DNA of 64,000 nt from VBAS01 sp963773465 (GCA_963773465.1 CAVZBF010000004.1:1178001-1242000); one strand, 5' to 3'. Positions 46,009 to 55,576 are shown, counted from the stretch's first letter. The notes: generated by a model from the sequence alone, not told the origin. Translations and numbers: made by a program.

Positions 46009-47508
46009 ATGAAGATTTGTGTACTCCAACCTGACTATTCACATTCAAAAGTAGATTACCAGTACTATGATCCTATTCGCAACCTCTCTTCGCTGATGCC
46101 TGAAGCAGAGATGGATCATGTGCTGATAAGCAAGTTAACCACTTACAAACAGCTAAAGGAGCTAAAGAAAAAAGGGTATGATTGCTTTGTCAACCTTTGT
46201 GAAGGTTATCCCGATTGGGAAACTCCCGGTTATGATATTTACTTCAACGCCGATATGCTGAATATTCCTGTTACAGGTCCCAGCACAAAGCTTTTTGATG
46301 TTCCCAAAAGATTGATGAAGTATGTGGCCTATTGCGAAGGAGTAAGAATACCTGCCTATGCGATCATCGATACCTTAGGAGAAATTGAAACGGCGACCGC
46401 ACATTTAAAATATCCATTGTTTGTAAAACCCGCACATGCCGGGGATAGCCTTGGCGTTGATGAACACTCATTGGTTCATAACCAGGAAGAGCTAAAGGCA
46501 AAATGTGCTGAGATCATAGAAGAGTATGGCCCGCTGATGATCGATGAATACATTGCCGGCCGTGAATACACGGTACTGGTGATGGCCGATCCTGATAATG
46601 AAAAAGAATGTATCGCATTCCGTCCTGTTGAATACAGATTTCCTGAAGGAAGAGAGTTTAAAACTTATGCATTAAAAACTTCAGAGCTTCATCCTGATTG
46701 TAATTTTCCTTGTGAAGATGCGGAGCTTGATAAAAAACTTCGTGCAGCGGCAAAGAAGATCTTCCTTGGTTTCGGTGCTGTTGGATATGGAAGAATGGAT
46801 TTCAGGGTAAATGATAAAGGTGAAGTTTCTTTCCTTGAAGTGAATTTTACTTGTTCTGTGTTTTATACCGATGGATATGAAGGTTCAGCTGATTTTATTT
46901 TAAAATATGATGGCATTGGACAAGCCGGTTTTTTAAAATTGATCATTGAAGAAGCCATGAACCGCCACCAGCGCAAGCAAAAATGCTATGATGTAAAAGG
47001 AAATTCTATTGCAGGCTTTGGTATTTATGCCAAACGTGACTTAACAAGAGGCTATGTTGTTTTTAACGGCGAAGAAATGCCGCAGCGTCTTATTACCCGT
47101 CGTCATGCCATGGAAAACTGGAATGAGAATGACCAGGAGCATTTCCGCCGCTATGCATATCCAATAAGCAAAGAAGTTTTTATTATTTGGGACAGCGATC
47201 CCACTGAATGGGCGCCTCAAAATCATAGCTGTGATCCCAACTGTGCCTATGATGGATTAAATGTTGTGGCACTTCGTAAGATCAAAAAAGGCGAAGAGCT
47301 GACGCTTGACTATGCCCAGTTCCTTGATAAAAATATGGAGCCGTTCCATTGCAACTGCGGTTCGCCAAACTGCCGCGGACTCATCATGGGTATTCCGAAT
47401 AATTCTGTTACTCACCGTGAATCAATACTTGAAAAGAACAGGAGAGAATTAAAATTACGGTCAGGGCTTAAAAGCAAAGGGACTGCAACGCCGGACAAGA
47501 TAAAATAG
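46009..47508 (+). CDS. ATP-grasp ligase fused to a SET-domain lysine methyltransferase
   Basis: A 499-residue two-domain protein. Residues 1-315 form a D-Ala-D-Ala-ligase-like ATP-grasp: Lys140 in PLFVKPAHAGDSLGV, Asp264 in GYGRMDFRVND, and Glu277 and Asn279 in FLEVNFTC. Residues 326-460 form a SET domain: GFGIYAKRDLTRGYVVF (SAM-binding GxG), NHSCDPNC (405-412), GEELTLDYAQF and the post-SET zinc motif CNCGSPNC (448-455). All catalytic and cofactor elements of SET methyltransferases are present, so the domain should methylate a lysine, possibly on a peptide made or bound by the ligase. It lies 48 bp after the sister ligase and 16 bp before the acylphosphatase. Confidence 0.88.
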   Translation: MKICVLQPDYSHSKVDYQYYDPIRNLSSLMPEAEMDHVLISKLTTYKQLKELKKKGYDCFVNLCEGYPDWETPGYDIYFNADMLNIPVTGPSTKLFDVPKRLMKYVAYCEGVRIPAYAIIDTLGEIETATAHLKYPLFVKPAHAGDSLGVDEHSLVHNQEELKAKCAEIIEEYGPLMIDEYIAGREYTVLVMADPDNEKECIAFRPVEYRFPEGREFKTYALKTSELHPDCNFPCEDAELDKKLRAAAKKIFLGFGAVGYGRMDFRVNDKGEVSFLEVNFTCSVFYTDGYEGSADFILKYDGIGQAGFLKLIIEEAMNRHQRKQKCYDVKGNSIAGFGIYAKRDLTRGYVVFNGEEMPQRLITRRHAMENWNENDQEHFRRYAYPISKEVFIIWDSDPTEWAPQNHSCDPNCAYDGLNVVALRKIKKGEELTLDYAQFLDKNMEPFHCNCGSPNCRGLIMGIPNNSVTHRESILEKNRRELKLRSGLKSKGTATPDKIK

Positions 47509-47524
47509 TTTTTATTTTAGCTGT

Positions 47525-47794
47525 ATGAAAACCATACGGCTTATCATCAAAGGAAAAGTGCAGGGTGTTTTTTTCAGGGCAACAGCAAAGGATATTGCTG
47601 ATGAACTTGGCGTTAAAGGATGGGTAAGAAATCTTCCTGACAGGAATGTTGAAATAAGAGCTACTGCCGCTGAAGCATTACTTCAAAAATTTATTGACTG
47701 GTGTAAACAGGGCCCTCAAAAAGCAAGGGTGGATGATGTGATCGTTGAAGAACTCGTTCTTGAGGAGTTCAATAGTTTCAGGATAATCAGGTAA
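47525..47794 (+). CDS. acyP: Acylphosphatase
   Basis: An 89-residue enzyme hydrolysing acyl-phosphates. The signature KGKVQGVFFRATAKDIADELGVKGWVRNLPDRNVEIRA holds the catalytic Arg (in FFRA) and Asn (in VRNL). The second helix is WCKQGPQKARVDDV. ATP-grasp ligases form acyl-phosphate intermediates, which makes its place 16 bp behind the SET-ligase gene suggestive, though acylphosphatases are common and need not be linked functionally. Confidence 0.93.
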   Translation: MKTIRLIIKGKVQGVFFRATAKDIADELGVKGWVRNLPDRNVEIRATAAEALLQKFIDWCKQGPQKARVDDVIVEELVLEEFNSFRIIR

Positions 47795-47814
47795 CTTTCC
47801 TGAAACCGTTTGAT

Positions 47815-49408
47815 ATGCGTAATCTATCAATCCTTTCTCTTCTCTTTTTTTCTTTAACTGTACATTCCCAAAATCTTAAATCCGGCGGTGTTCTAAAACC
47901 CGAGCAAGCCAACATGGATATCCGGCATTATACAATTGCGCTGGATGTTGATCCCGGTGCGAAATCAATAAATGGATATACAGAGATTGATCTCAACCTT
48001 CTGCAACCCACCACTAATTTGCTATTTGATTTTTGGCATGGACTTGTCATCAGCCAGCTTTGGGTAAATGGAAAACCCCAGGTTTATACTCATACCAAAG
48101 ATGACTATATAAAAATCCCGTTAGCACAACAATTGCCAGCAGGAAAAGTAAAAGTTAAGATCGCTTATAGAGGTAAACCTGCAATAGCAATAAGGCCGCC
48201 ATGGACGGGAGGTTTTCAATGGGAAAAAGATGCAAAAGGCAATCCATGGATATCGATCACCTGCCAGGGAGAAGGAGCAAAAATTTATTTTCCATGCAAA
48301 GACCATCCAAGTGATGAACCCAATGAAGGTGCTGATATGATCATTACGGTTCCCAAAGGATTGGTTGTAAATGCACCGGGGCTTCTTCAAAAAGTAACCA
48401 CAAAAAATGGTAAGTCAACCTATCATTGGAAAACAAATTATACGATCAGTAACTATTGTATTCTTTTCAATGTTGGGAAATACAAAGTGGCAAAAAGAAT
48501 GTATACGACCGTGAATGGAAATAAAGTACCAATGGAATATTATGTACTGGAAGAAAATTTTGATAAGGCCGAACACTTACTCGATCTGTTTGAACAATCT
48601 TGCCGGATACAGGAAAAATATTTTGGAGAATATCCGTGGGTTAAAGAAGCAATACGGGCTTCTGAAACACCACATCTTGGCATGGAGCATCAAACAAATA
48701 TTGCTTATGGAAATAAATACAGGTATGAAAAATTGGGTGATAAGGATTTTGACTGGTTGCTTCATCATGAATTCGGTCATGAATGGTGGGCAAATAAAGT
48801 GACCAACCGCGACTGGGCGCACATGTGGATACAGGAAGGCATCTGCGTTTTTGGAGATGCCATGGCAACAAGAGAACTTGGCGGGTGAAGAAGCTTATTT
48901 GAAAAAAATGCAGCAGACAGCAAGCAACACATCGAACAAGTTCCCCGTCGTCAGAGGCGAGCAGGTAGATTCAGACAGCGCTTACCAGGGAGATATTTAT
49001 GGGAAAGGAGCCTTCTTTATGCACACCATTCGTTATGTTATGGGTGATGATAAATTTTTTCCAACGTTGAAAAAACTGGCTACTGATCCGAAATACACAT
49101 ACGATAATACCGTTATAACCGCCGACGTAGAAAAACTTTTTAGCGGAGCTTATGGAAAAAGTCTTGAACCCCTGTTTCATCTTTTTCTTTATACAACAAA
49201 TAAATTAGAAGTGGATGTAAGGAAAACAAAGGAAAACGAATACCAGGTTAAGCTGCTGAATCTCGATATGTCAATTCCATTAGATGTTCAAACAGATGCC
49301 GGCATTCAACGTTTTACAGTAGATAAAAAAGGAACTACTGTAACCAGCAAGTCACTTATCATAATCGATCCAAAAGTTTTTTATCTGAAAAAAGTAATTA
49401 TAGAATAG
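47815..49408 (+). CDS. Secreted M1-family metallopeptidase, one frameshift
   Basis: A zinc aminopeptidase with a signal peptide (MRNLSILSLLFFSLTVHSQ). The zinc motif is HEFGHEWWANKVTNRDWAHMWIQEG (HExxH then Glu) and the exopeptidase motif is GMEHQT. The frame ends early at 48888; removing one G of GGG at 48883-48885 turns ELGG-stop into ELGGEEAYLKKM and continues to 49408, total about 530 residues. It lacks a T9SS C-terminal domain. Operon member 21 bp after the acylphosphatase. Confidence 0.9.
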
Positions 49409-49451
49409 TTAATAGTCTTCGCCGAAAACGGGTTTGTTGTAACTTTCCGCA

Positions 49452-51386
49452 ATGAGAAAAGGATTTTTTATCCTCCTGTTGCTTGGAGGTAAAGTGTATG
49501 CCCAAAATGAAAACTTGTGCAAGGCAATTGATGAAATTGCGGCAAGCGAAAGAATTTCAGCCCAGAGAAGTCTTTCCGTCAATCGTTCACAGGCCTCTTC
49601 CAATTTCCAGGTAACTTATTATCGCTGTGTGTGGGATATTGATCCCGCAGTTCGTTATATAAAGGGTGCAGTTACTTCTCATTTTATTACAAACAGTTCT
49701 GCAAATTCTATTAGTTATGACCTGGCCACTCAGCTTTCTGTTGACAGTATACATTATCACGGATCCAAAATTTCATTTTCAAGGCCAACTGATCTTTTGC
49801 AGATAAGCTTCCCGGTTAACATTCCGGCTGGGCAAAGGGATTCCGTAACGATATTCTATAAAGGAGTTCCTGCCAATACAACTTTTGGTTCTTTTGTGCA
49901 GGACGTTCATAGTGGCACTCCTGTGATATGGACTTTGTCTGAACCGTATGGGTCAAGAGACTGGTGGCCCTGCCGCAATGGAGTTGATGATAAAGCCGAT
50001 TCGATTGATTTTATTATTTCTTGTCCAAATGCGTACAGGGCTTCATCAAATGGATCGTTGATAAGTGAAACCGATAATGGAATTACACGAACTGCTTTTT
50101 ATAAACATCGCTACCCGATCGCTTCATATCTCGTTGCATTTGCAATTACAAATTTTAAGGTTTTAAATCATAGTGTACAATTGGGGTCTGTTAACCTTCC
50201 TATGATAACTTACTGTTATCCTGAAAATGAAAGCGCATTTCAACAGAATACACCAAAGGTTTTACAACAGCTATCACTTTTTCATCAATACTTCAGCGCA
50301 TATCCGTTCATCAATGAGAAATATGGCCATACACAATTTGGTTGGGGCGGCGGCATGGAACACCAGACCAATAGTTTTATAGTATCACCCGGTGAAAACC
50401 TGATGGCGCATGAATTAGCCCATCAATGGTTTGGTGATAAGGTAACATGCGGCAGTTGGCAGCATATCTGGCTGAATGAAGGTTTTGCTACCTATCTTTC
50501 TTATTTCTATTTTGAAAAAACTGATCCTGCTGGTCATTTAAACCGGATAAAAAGTTTGAGTAATTCGATAACGTCGTTGCCCGATGGATCTGTATTCGTC
50601 GAAGACACTACCAATACCGGACGCATTTTCAGCAGCAGGCTTACCTATAATAAAGGAGCATACTTATTACACATGCTTCGCTGGGTTTTGGGTGATACTT
50701 TATTTTTTCGTGGAATAAGACAATACGTTAATGATCCTCTTTTGGCCTATGGTTTTGCAAAGACCAATGATCTGAAAAGAAACCTTGAACAGATTAGCAG
50801 TAAAAACCTTACAGAATTCTTTAATGATTGGTTTACAGGCCAGGGCTATCCATCTTATTCTGTAAAATGGCAACAGAATAAAAACAATTGGGCAAAGATC
50901 ACGTTAAGTCAAATCACTTCTCATCCATCTGTTTCTTATTTTGAAATGCCATTGGCCTTGAAATTTAAAAATGCGTCACAGGAAAAAACCGTGGTGGTTG
51001 ATAATACGAAGAACAACGAAGTTTTTTGGGAAGAAATAGGATTTATTGCTGATACGGTGCTCATTGATCCTGACTATTGGATCTTATCGAAAAACAATGT
51101 CTCTATAAAAGAACCTCCATTAACTGGTCCGGTTAATGAAATAAAAGTGTACCCGGTCCCTGCTTTATCAACCGACGTTACTTTGTCAATAAAAAACCCT
51201 CTTGAAAAAACAATGATGCTCCGGATTTTTAATACTTCCGGGCAACTTGTATGGCAACAACAGGTAAATACGCCGGGCCGCGATGAACAAATTCAAATTA
51301 ACATTTCAAAATTTTCTGCAGGGGTATATTTGCTGCATATTAATGCAGGCAATCTTAAGACTACACGCCACATCATAAAAAAATAA
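49452..51386 (+). CDS. Secreted M1-family aminopeptidase with T9SS sorting domain
   Basis: A 644-residue zinc peptidase. Signal peptide FFILLLLGGKVYAQ; N-terminal M1 beta domain; exopeptidase motif GGGMEHQT; zinc site HELAHQWFGDKVTCGSWQHIWLNEGFATYLSY. The last 80 residues (EIKVYPVPALSTDVTLSIKNP...GVYLLHINAGNLKTTRHIIKK) are a type A C-terminal signal for the type IX secretion system, so the enzyme should be exported across the outer membrane. It starts 43 bp after the other M1 gene; frame intact. Confidence 0.92.
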   Translation: MRKGFFILLLLGGKVYAQNENLCKAIDEIAASERISAQRSLSVNRSQASSNFQVTYYRCVWDIDPAVRYIKGAVTSHFITNSSANSISYDLATQLSVDSIHYHGSKISFSRPTDLLQISFPVNIPAGQRDSVTIFYKGVPANTTFGSFVQDVHSGTPVIWTLSEPYGSRDWWPCRNGVDDKADSIDFIISCPNAYRASSNGSLISETDNGITRTAFYKHRYPIASYLVAFAITNFKVLNHSVQLGSVNLPMITYCYPENESAFQQNTPKVLQQLSLFHQYFSAYPFINEKYGHTQFGWGGGMEHQTNSFIVSPGENLMAHELAHQWFGDKVTCGSWQHIWLNEGFATYLSYFYFEKTDPAGHLNRIKSLSNSITSLPDGSVFVEDTTNTGRIFSSRLTYNKGAYLLHMLRWVLGDTLFFRGIRQYVNDPLLAYGFAKTNDLKRNLEQISSKNLTEFFNDWFTGQGYPSYSVKWQQNKNNWAKITLSQITSHPSVSYFEMPLALKFKNASQEKTVVVDNTKNNEVFWEEIGFIADTVLIDPDYWILSKNNVSIKEPPLTGPVNEIKVYPVPALSTDVTLSIKNPLEKTMMLRIFNTSGQLVWQQQVNTPGRDEQIQINISKFSAGVYLLHINAGNLKTTRHIIKK

Positions 51387-51398
51387 ATTAATTGCTTC

Positions 51399-52166
51399 AT
51401 GGCCCGCCGCAAAAAGCCTGGTAAAAAATGGTGGATACTGCTGATTGTGTTTGCTGCAGGATTGGCTTTTATACTTGGTTACGACTGGTTCATGAATCGC
51501 AAGTCCCGGTTTGTGCGCTACCCGGCTTTTGGTATTTCAATCCCCGAAAATTATATAATACATGGTATCGATGTTTCAAAATACCAGCAAACAATTTCAT
51601 GGGATGCTGTAAGGGAAATGAAAGTAAAAGATATACAGCTTGGGTTTGTTTTTATAAAAGCAACGGAGGGAATTATAAATACCGATCCGCAGTTTAAAAG
51701 GAATTGGAAAAAATCAAAACAGGCAGGAATGATCCGCGGCGCCTACCATTTTTTCCTTGCAACAAAAGATGGAAGAGAACAAGCCGAAAATTTTATCAGT
51801 GCAGTGGACCTTGAGAAAGGCGATCTTCCCCCCGTGGTGGATATAGAGCAAACTTATGGAGTGAATATAGCTTTGTTGAAAAAAGAATTAAAGGAATGGC
51901 TTGATGTGGTAGAATATTATTACGGAGCAAAACCGATCATTTATACCAATGTTGATTTTTATTCAAGATATCTTGGTAAAGAGTTTAACGGTTATCCTTT
52001 ATGGGCCGCACATTATTACCAGTATGACACTCCCCGCATTGAACGCAATTGGGATTTCTGGCAGCACAGTGAAGAAGGAAGAGTAAACGGAATTCTTTCA
52101 AAAGTTGATTTCAATGTTTTCAATGGCGATTCGCTTCAATTCAGAAATATTCTGATGGCTAAATAG
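51399..52166 (+). CDS. GH25 lysozyme with an N-terminal membrane anchor
   Basis: A 255-residue muramidase. One transmembrane segment (WWILLIVFAAGLAFILGY) after a basic tail anchors it facing the periplasm. The GH25 fold shows HGIDVSKYQQTISWDAV, FVFIKATEG, MIRGAYHFF, the catalytic DIE in PPVVDIEQTYG, PIIYTNVDFY, LWAAHYYQY and FWQHSEEGRVNGILSKVDFNVF. It should cleave peptidoglycan. 12 bp after the T9SS aminopeptidase gene. Confidence 0.92.
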   Translation: MARRKKPGKKWWILLIVFAAGLAFILGYDWFMNRKSRFVRYPAFGISIPENYIIHGIDVSKYQQTISWDAVREMKVKDIQLGFVFIKATEGIINTDPQFKRNWKKSKQAGMIRGAYHFFLATKDGREQAENFISAVDLEKGDLPPVVDIEQTYGVNIALLKKELKEWLDVVEYYYGAKPIIYTNVDFYSRYLGKEFNGYPLWAAHYYQYDTPRIERNWDFWQHSEEGRVNGILSKVDFNVFNGDSLQFRNILMAK

Positions 52167-52218
52167 ATTTCTCTCTTTATAATTGAATTACCTTGTCAAT
52201 AATCAAACGGAAAGTATA

Positions 52219-52440
52219 ATGTTTGGCATGGATCCGGAAGTGGCCAGGTATTTCAGAAAGATACTGCGTTCACTTTTTGCGTTTTTGATGTGGCTTTTTA
52301 TAAATATTACTGCTGGTATTTATTTTAAAATAGCCTATAGCGAAAATTATTCATCTTTCATTCACATACTTTTTTTTGTATGGCTCGTGGTAAGTCTTGT
52401 ATTATTGCTTTGGTATTTATATAAAGTCTGGAATAAGTGA
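52219..52440 (+). CDS. Small two-helix membrane protein
   Basis: About 73 residues from ATG 52219 (a TTG 36 bp upstream is possible). Two hydrophobic segments, ILRSLFAFLMWLFINITAGIYF and FIHILFFVWLVVSLVLLLWYLY, with a basic C-terminus. No family recognised. Last gene of the plus-strand run that begins at 44815. Confidence 0.65.
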   Translation: MFGMDPEVARYFRKILRSLFAFLMWLFINITAGIYFKIAYSENYSSFIHILFFVWLVVSLVLLLWYLYKVWNK

Positions 52441-52444
52441 TCAA

Positions 52445-53351
52445 TTAATTTTTTGCATCAAGAATCACCGGTGTGTTTCCCTTTCCCATAACAATGATCT
52501 TGGCGTTTGTTGAAGTTGCAATTTCTTTTAATGCCTTTATTTGCTCGTATTGTAATTGCTGATCAGTTAATCCCTGGTTTATTATGCGCTGGTAGTCTGC
52601 AATGCCCTGCGCCTCTACTCTTTTTCGCTCCGCTTCTTGTTTTTCTTTTTGAAGAATGAATTGCATTTTCTGCGCTTCCTGTTCAGCATTGATCTTTCCT
52701 TCAATAGTTGCTTTTACTGATTGGGGCAGTGTTATATTTCTAACCAGCAACTGTTCAAGGAATAATCCTCTTTTCCTAAAATCTTCTTCAATACTTTTAA
52801 ATATCCTGTTTTGAAATTCATCGCGCCTGGAAGAGTAAAGTGATATTGCATCATAGTAAACTGAATTGTCCCTGATCTTTGTCCTGGTTAGCGGCCTTAC
52901 AATTTTATCAACGTAATTAACACCTGTTTCTTTTACCAGCCTTGGTGCGTCCGCCTCTGTTAACCGGAACAAAACAGTAAGATCAATGGTTACTTCCAAG
53001 CCCATCGGCTGTTAATACCCTAATGGCATCATCGGTTGCTTTTGCGCCCTCATCATGAACGCCACTCATGGTATAGTTTTGAGTTTTTATATCAAGACGG
53101 GTTACTTCTACCAATGGATTGATCATATGAAGCCCGCTTTGCAGCACATCATTTTGCACTTTACCGAAAAGCTTTTTTACACCAACCTGTCCCGCATCGA
53201 TTTGTACAACGGAAGACACCATTACGCCAACGATCATGATTAAAACACCTGCGATTTTTACTGCTCCGCCAAAACGCTGAGCAGGGCCTGGGTTGCGGGT
53301 AACGACGAAACCAATGATAAGTACGATCATTCCTACAATGATGAGTGCCAT
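52445..53351 (-). CDS. SPFH/Band 7 (prohibitin-like) membrane protein, one frameshift
   Basis: About 301 residues. Two N-terminal hydrophobic stretches anchor it; the SPFH domain runs GQVGVKKLFGKVQNDVLQSGLHMINPLVEVTRLDIKTQNY, LTADGLEVTIDLTVLFRL, VRPLTRTKIRDN and FRKRGLFLEQLLVRNITLPQSVKATIEGKINAEQEAQKMQFILQKEKQEAERKRVEAQGIADYQ with a coiled coil. Removing one C of CCC at 53001-53003 joins the halves. Probably a lipid-microdomain or protease scaffold. Confidence 0.88.
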
Positions 53352-53387
53352 GACAAATTAGTTTTAGAATTAGTAAATAGATGTAAA

Positions 53388-53810
53388 TCAACTACTGTGA
53401 TCTGAAATGATCACCCACTTTCCATTTATTTTCCTGAATACAAGAGTAAAATGCCCGCTCGCATCTCCAATGGTTCTTGTCAGATAATATTTTCCGGTTA
53501 CATGAAAATATTCAGGAGAAAGTTGTTTGAGCTGAATAAGTGTAAATGTAAGCTTTCCCATTGCAGCAGTGTCCGGATAATTCTTTTTATAAGTAGCTAA
53601 CGTGTTTTTATATCCATAGGTAACACCGGACTTACCAATGAACATCAATGAATCATTTTCCCAATAACCTACCATAAAGGCCTCAACATCGCCGCGGTTC
53701 CATGCGGCATTTTGTTTTGCCAGGAGATTGCGGACTTCAGTTTCATCTTTTGTTTGACAAAAAGCAGAAACAGATAAAATGAGGAAGCAGGCAACAAACA
53801 GTGATTTCAT
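53388..53810 (-). CDS. DUF4440/NTF2-like secreted protein
   Basis: A 140-residue protein with signal peptide MKSLFVACFLILSVSAFCQ and an NTF2-like fold: EVRNLLAKQNAAWNRGDVEAFMVGYWENDSLMFIGKSGVTYG, then YYLTRTIGDASGHFTLVFRKINGKWVIISDHSS, the DUF4440 ending. Such proteins often bind small ligands; function here unknown. Confidence 0.85.
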   Translation of the reverse strand: MKSLFVACFLILSVSAFCQTKDETEVRNLLAKQNAAWNRGDVEAFMVGYWENDSLMFIGKSGVTYGYKNTLATYKKNYPDTAAMGKLTFTLIQLKQLSPEYFHVTGKYYLTRTIGDASGHFTLVFRKINGKWVIISDHSS

Positions 53811-53893
53811 TCTAACCTATTTTAAAGTCAAATTAGCTAAAGCAAATCAATAAACAATATTGAATGTATGAAATTCAAAAGCTGCTTTGCGGT

Positions 53894-54286
53894 CTAATGA
53901 TTACAATCTGAGCTATGACAATGTTTTGCCAGGCGGCAATATCTCCAGTTAAGATAATATGCTGATAAAATAAGAATGGACGATGGTATAATTAACCAGA
54001 TCACTGTTGCTGAAAAGTAATGTTTGAATATCAGCAGAAACATTCCACCAATAAAAAGAAACAAAGGAGTGAGACGATGATGATGTTTTCTGTAGCCATG
54101 CAGCAGGGTAAGGCCCCCGATCAAAAGAGCGATGAGTATCATGCCGGCTTCAAAATAAATATTGTCAAGAATGTTGATGCCGAATAACGGCAGCGTGCTG
54201 ATAAAAAGAGGCAATAAAGCGCAATGGATAGCACAGGCCAGCGAGGCAGAAATACCAATAGCATTCCAATTGATCTGAAGTTTCAT
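53894..54286 (-). CDS. MerC-domain membrane protein
   Basis: About 130 residues from ATG 54286. Four hydrophobic helices and the MerC-type metal site CAIHCALLPL in helix one. The C-terminus KHCHSSDCNH is His/Cys-rich, as expected of a metal handler. Divergent from the SCO gene with a 99-bp spacer; together with SCO and the Fur homologue it forms a metal-related group. Confidence 0.82.
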   Translation of the reverse strand: MKLQINWNAIGISASLACAIHCALLPLFISTLPLFGINILDNIYFEAGMILIALLIGGLTLLHGYRKHHHRLTPLFLFIGGMFLLIFKHYFSATVIWLIIPSSILILSAYYLNWRYCRLAKHCHSSDCNH

Positions 54287-54385
54287 TGTTGGCAAAGATA
54301 ACCCCATGCAACATAGTTGCAAAATATAAATTACCTTTGTTTCTTATTACTTAGAAGCAATCATAAGTAATTTTGATTTTCAGCT

Positions 54386-54994
54386 ATGAACAGGAAAACT
54401 ATTTTTTATATCGTATTCTTTTTGGTATTGGTCGTTGGCTTTTATGTTACCATGAGCCAGCTTGTACCCGGTTTTGGGAAATCAAAATTAGAACCTATAG
54501 GCAGAGTATTGCCTTTCGCTTTTACCAACCAGGATGGTAAAACGGTAACAGAAAATGACATCACCGGAAAAGTTTTTGTTGCAGAATATTTTTTTACCAC
54601 TTGTAAAAATATTTGCCCCGTGATGAATGGTAATATGAAAACAGTGTATGATCGTTTTAAAAATGAAAAAGATTTTCTTATTCTTTCGCATACAAGCTTT
54701 CCTGAAATTGATTCAGTAAACGTTTTAAGAAAATATGCTGACAGCTTGCAGGTAAACACACAGAAATGGATCTTTCTTACAGGCAGGAAAGACAGCTTGT
54801 ATAAACAAGCACGGTATAGTTATAAAATAGACGATCCCAATAATAACGTTATTGATATAAAAGAGGATTTTATTCATTCACAATTTTTTTCTTTAGTAGA
54901 TAAAAAGGGAGTGGTAAGGAATATCTATGATGGTCTGAAGCCAAGTGAAGTGGAAAAGATGATGAATGAAATCGAAATATTGCTTAAAGAGTAA
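54386..54994 (+). CDS. SCO1/SenC-family copper protein
   Basis: A 202-residue membrane-anchored periplasmic thioredoxin-fold protein. One N-terminal transmembrane segment (IFYIVFFLVLVVGFYVTM); copper ligands are CKNICP (CxxxCP) near residue 75 and His in DFIHSQFF near residue 165. SCO proteins deliver copper to cytochrome oxidase. The Fur-like gene starts 7 bp after its stop, so they are probably one transcript. Confidence 0.9.
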   Translation: MNRKTIFYIVFFLVLVVGFYVTMSQLVPGFGKSKLEPIGRVLPFAFTNQDGKTVTENDITGKVFVAEYFFTTCKNICPVMNGNMKTVYDRFKNEKDFLILSHTSFPEIDSVNVLRKYADSLQVNTQKWIFLTGRKDSLYKQARYSYKIDDPNNNVIDIKEDFIHSQFFSLVDKKGVVRNIYDGLKPSEVEKMMNEIEILLKE

Positions 54995-55001
54995 TAACAA
55001 T

Positions 55002-55424
55002 ATGGACAGCAGGATCCACGATATTCTTCGACGTAATCAACTTAGTGTTACAGCCAGCCGGGAAAAGATCCTCAACCTTTTTTTAACTAATACAAGAGCA
55101 CTTGCGCATGCTGACATTGAGTATAAAGCCGGCGAAAGATTTGATCGTGTAACCGTTTACCGCACTTTGCAAACATTTGTTGAAAAGGGAATATTGCATA
55201 CAATTCCCACAGCTGATAATTCAGTAAAGTATGCTTTATGCAAGAATGATTGTTTTGAAGGTCATCATCACGATAATCATTATCATTTTATTTGTTCTGC
55301 GTGCGGTAAAACAGAATGTCTTGAAGAATTTATTATTCCTTCCGTAAAGCTTCCTAAAGATTATTTGGCAAATAATGTTGAGATCGTAGTGAATGGAGTC
55401 TGCAACGCGTGCCGGAAAAAGTAA
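55002..55424 (+). CDS. Fur-family metalloregulator
   Basis: A 140-residue repressor. Winged helix: LSVTASREKILNLFLTNTRALAHADIEYKAGERFDRVTVYRTLQTFVEKGILH. Metal sites: the His-rich GHHHDNHYHFICSACGKTECL and VCNACRKK (two CxxC pairs for structural zinc). It may be Zur- or Fur-like; link to MerC and SCO suggests a metal other than or besides iron. Could also control feoB. Confidence 0.88.
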   Translation: MDSRIHDILRRNQLSVTASREKILNLFLTNTRALAHADIEYKAGERFDRVTVYRTLQTFVEKGILHTIPTADNSVKYALCKNDCFEGHHHDNHYHFICSACGKTECLEEFIIPSVKLPKDYLANNVEIVVNGVCNACRKK

Positions 55425-55450
55425 GCCCCCATGTGGAAACAGGGGGACTT
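55423..55450 (+). terminator. Hairpin after the Fur-family gene
   Basis: CCCCC (55426-55430) pairs with GGGGG (55442-55446), extended by AAG/CTT across a one-base bulge, right at the Fur stop codon. No strong T run. Confidence 0.5.
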
Positions 55451-55541
55451 AGGTTAAGGCTCTGATTAGTAGCTATGTTGAAATGCTTTTTTTCGCATTT
55501 GCTATTCTGATGTAAAGTAAGACGACAAATGACTACGTTCC

Positions 55542-55572
55542 AAAAAAAAGGCATACCACTTTTGTGGTATTT
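55542..55572 (-). terminator. Intrinsic terminator of the PepF-like gene
   Basis: On the minus strand ATACCAC/GTGGTAT forms a 7-bp stem with an AAAA loop, followed by GCCTTTTTTTT, 7 bp beyond the pepF stop. Confidence 0.8.
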
Positions 55573-55576
55573 TCTA

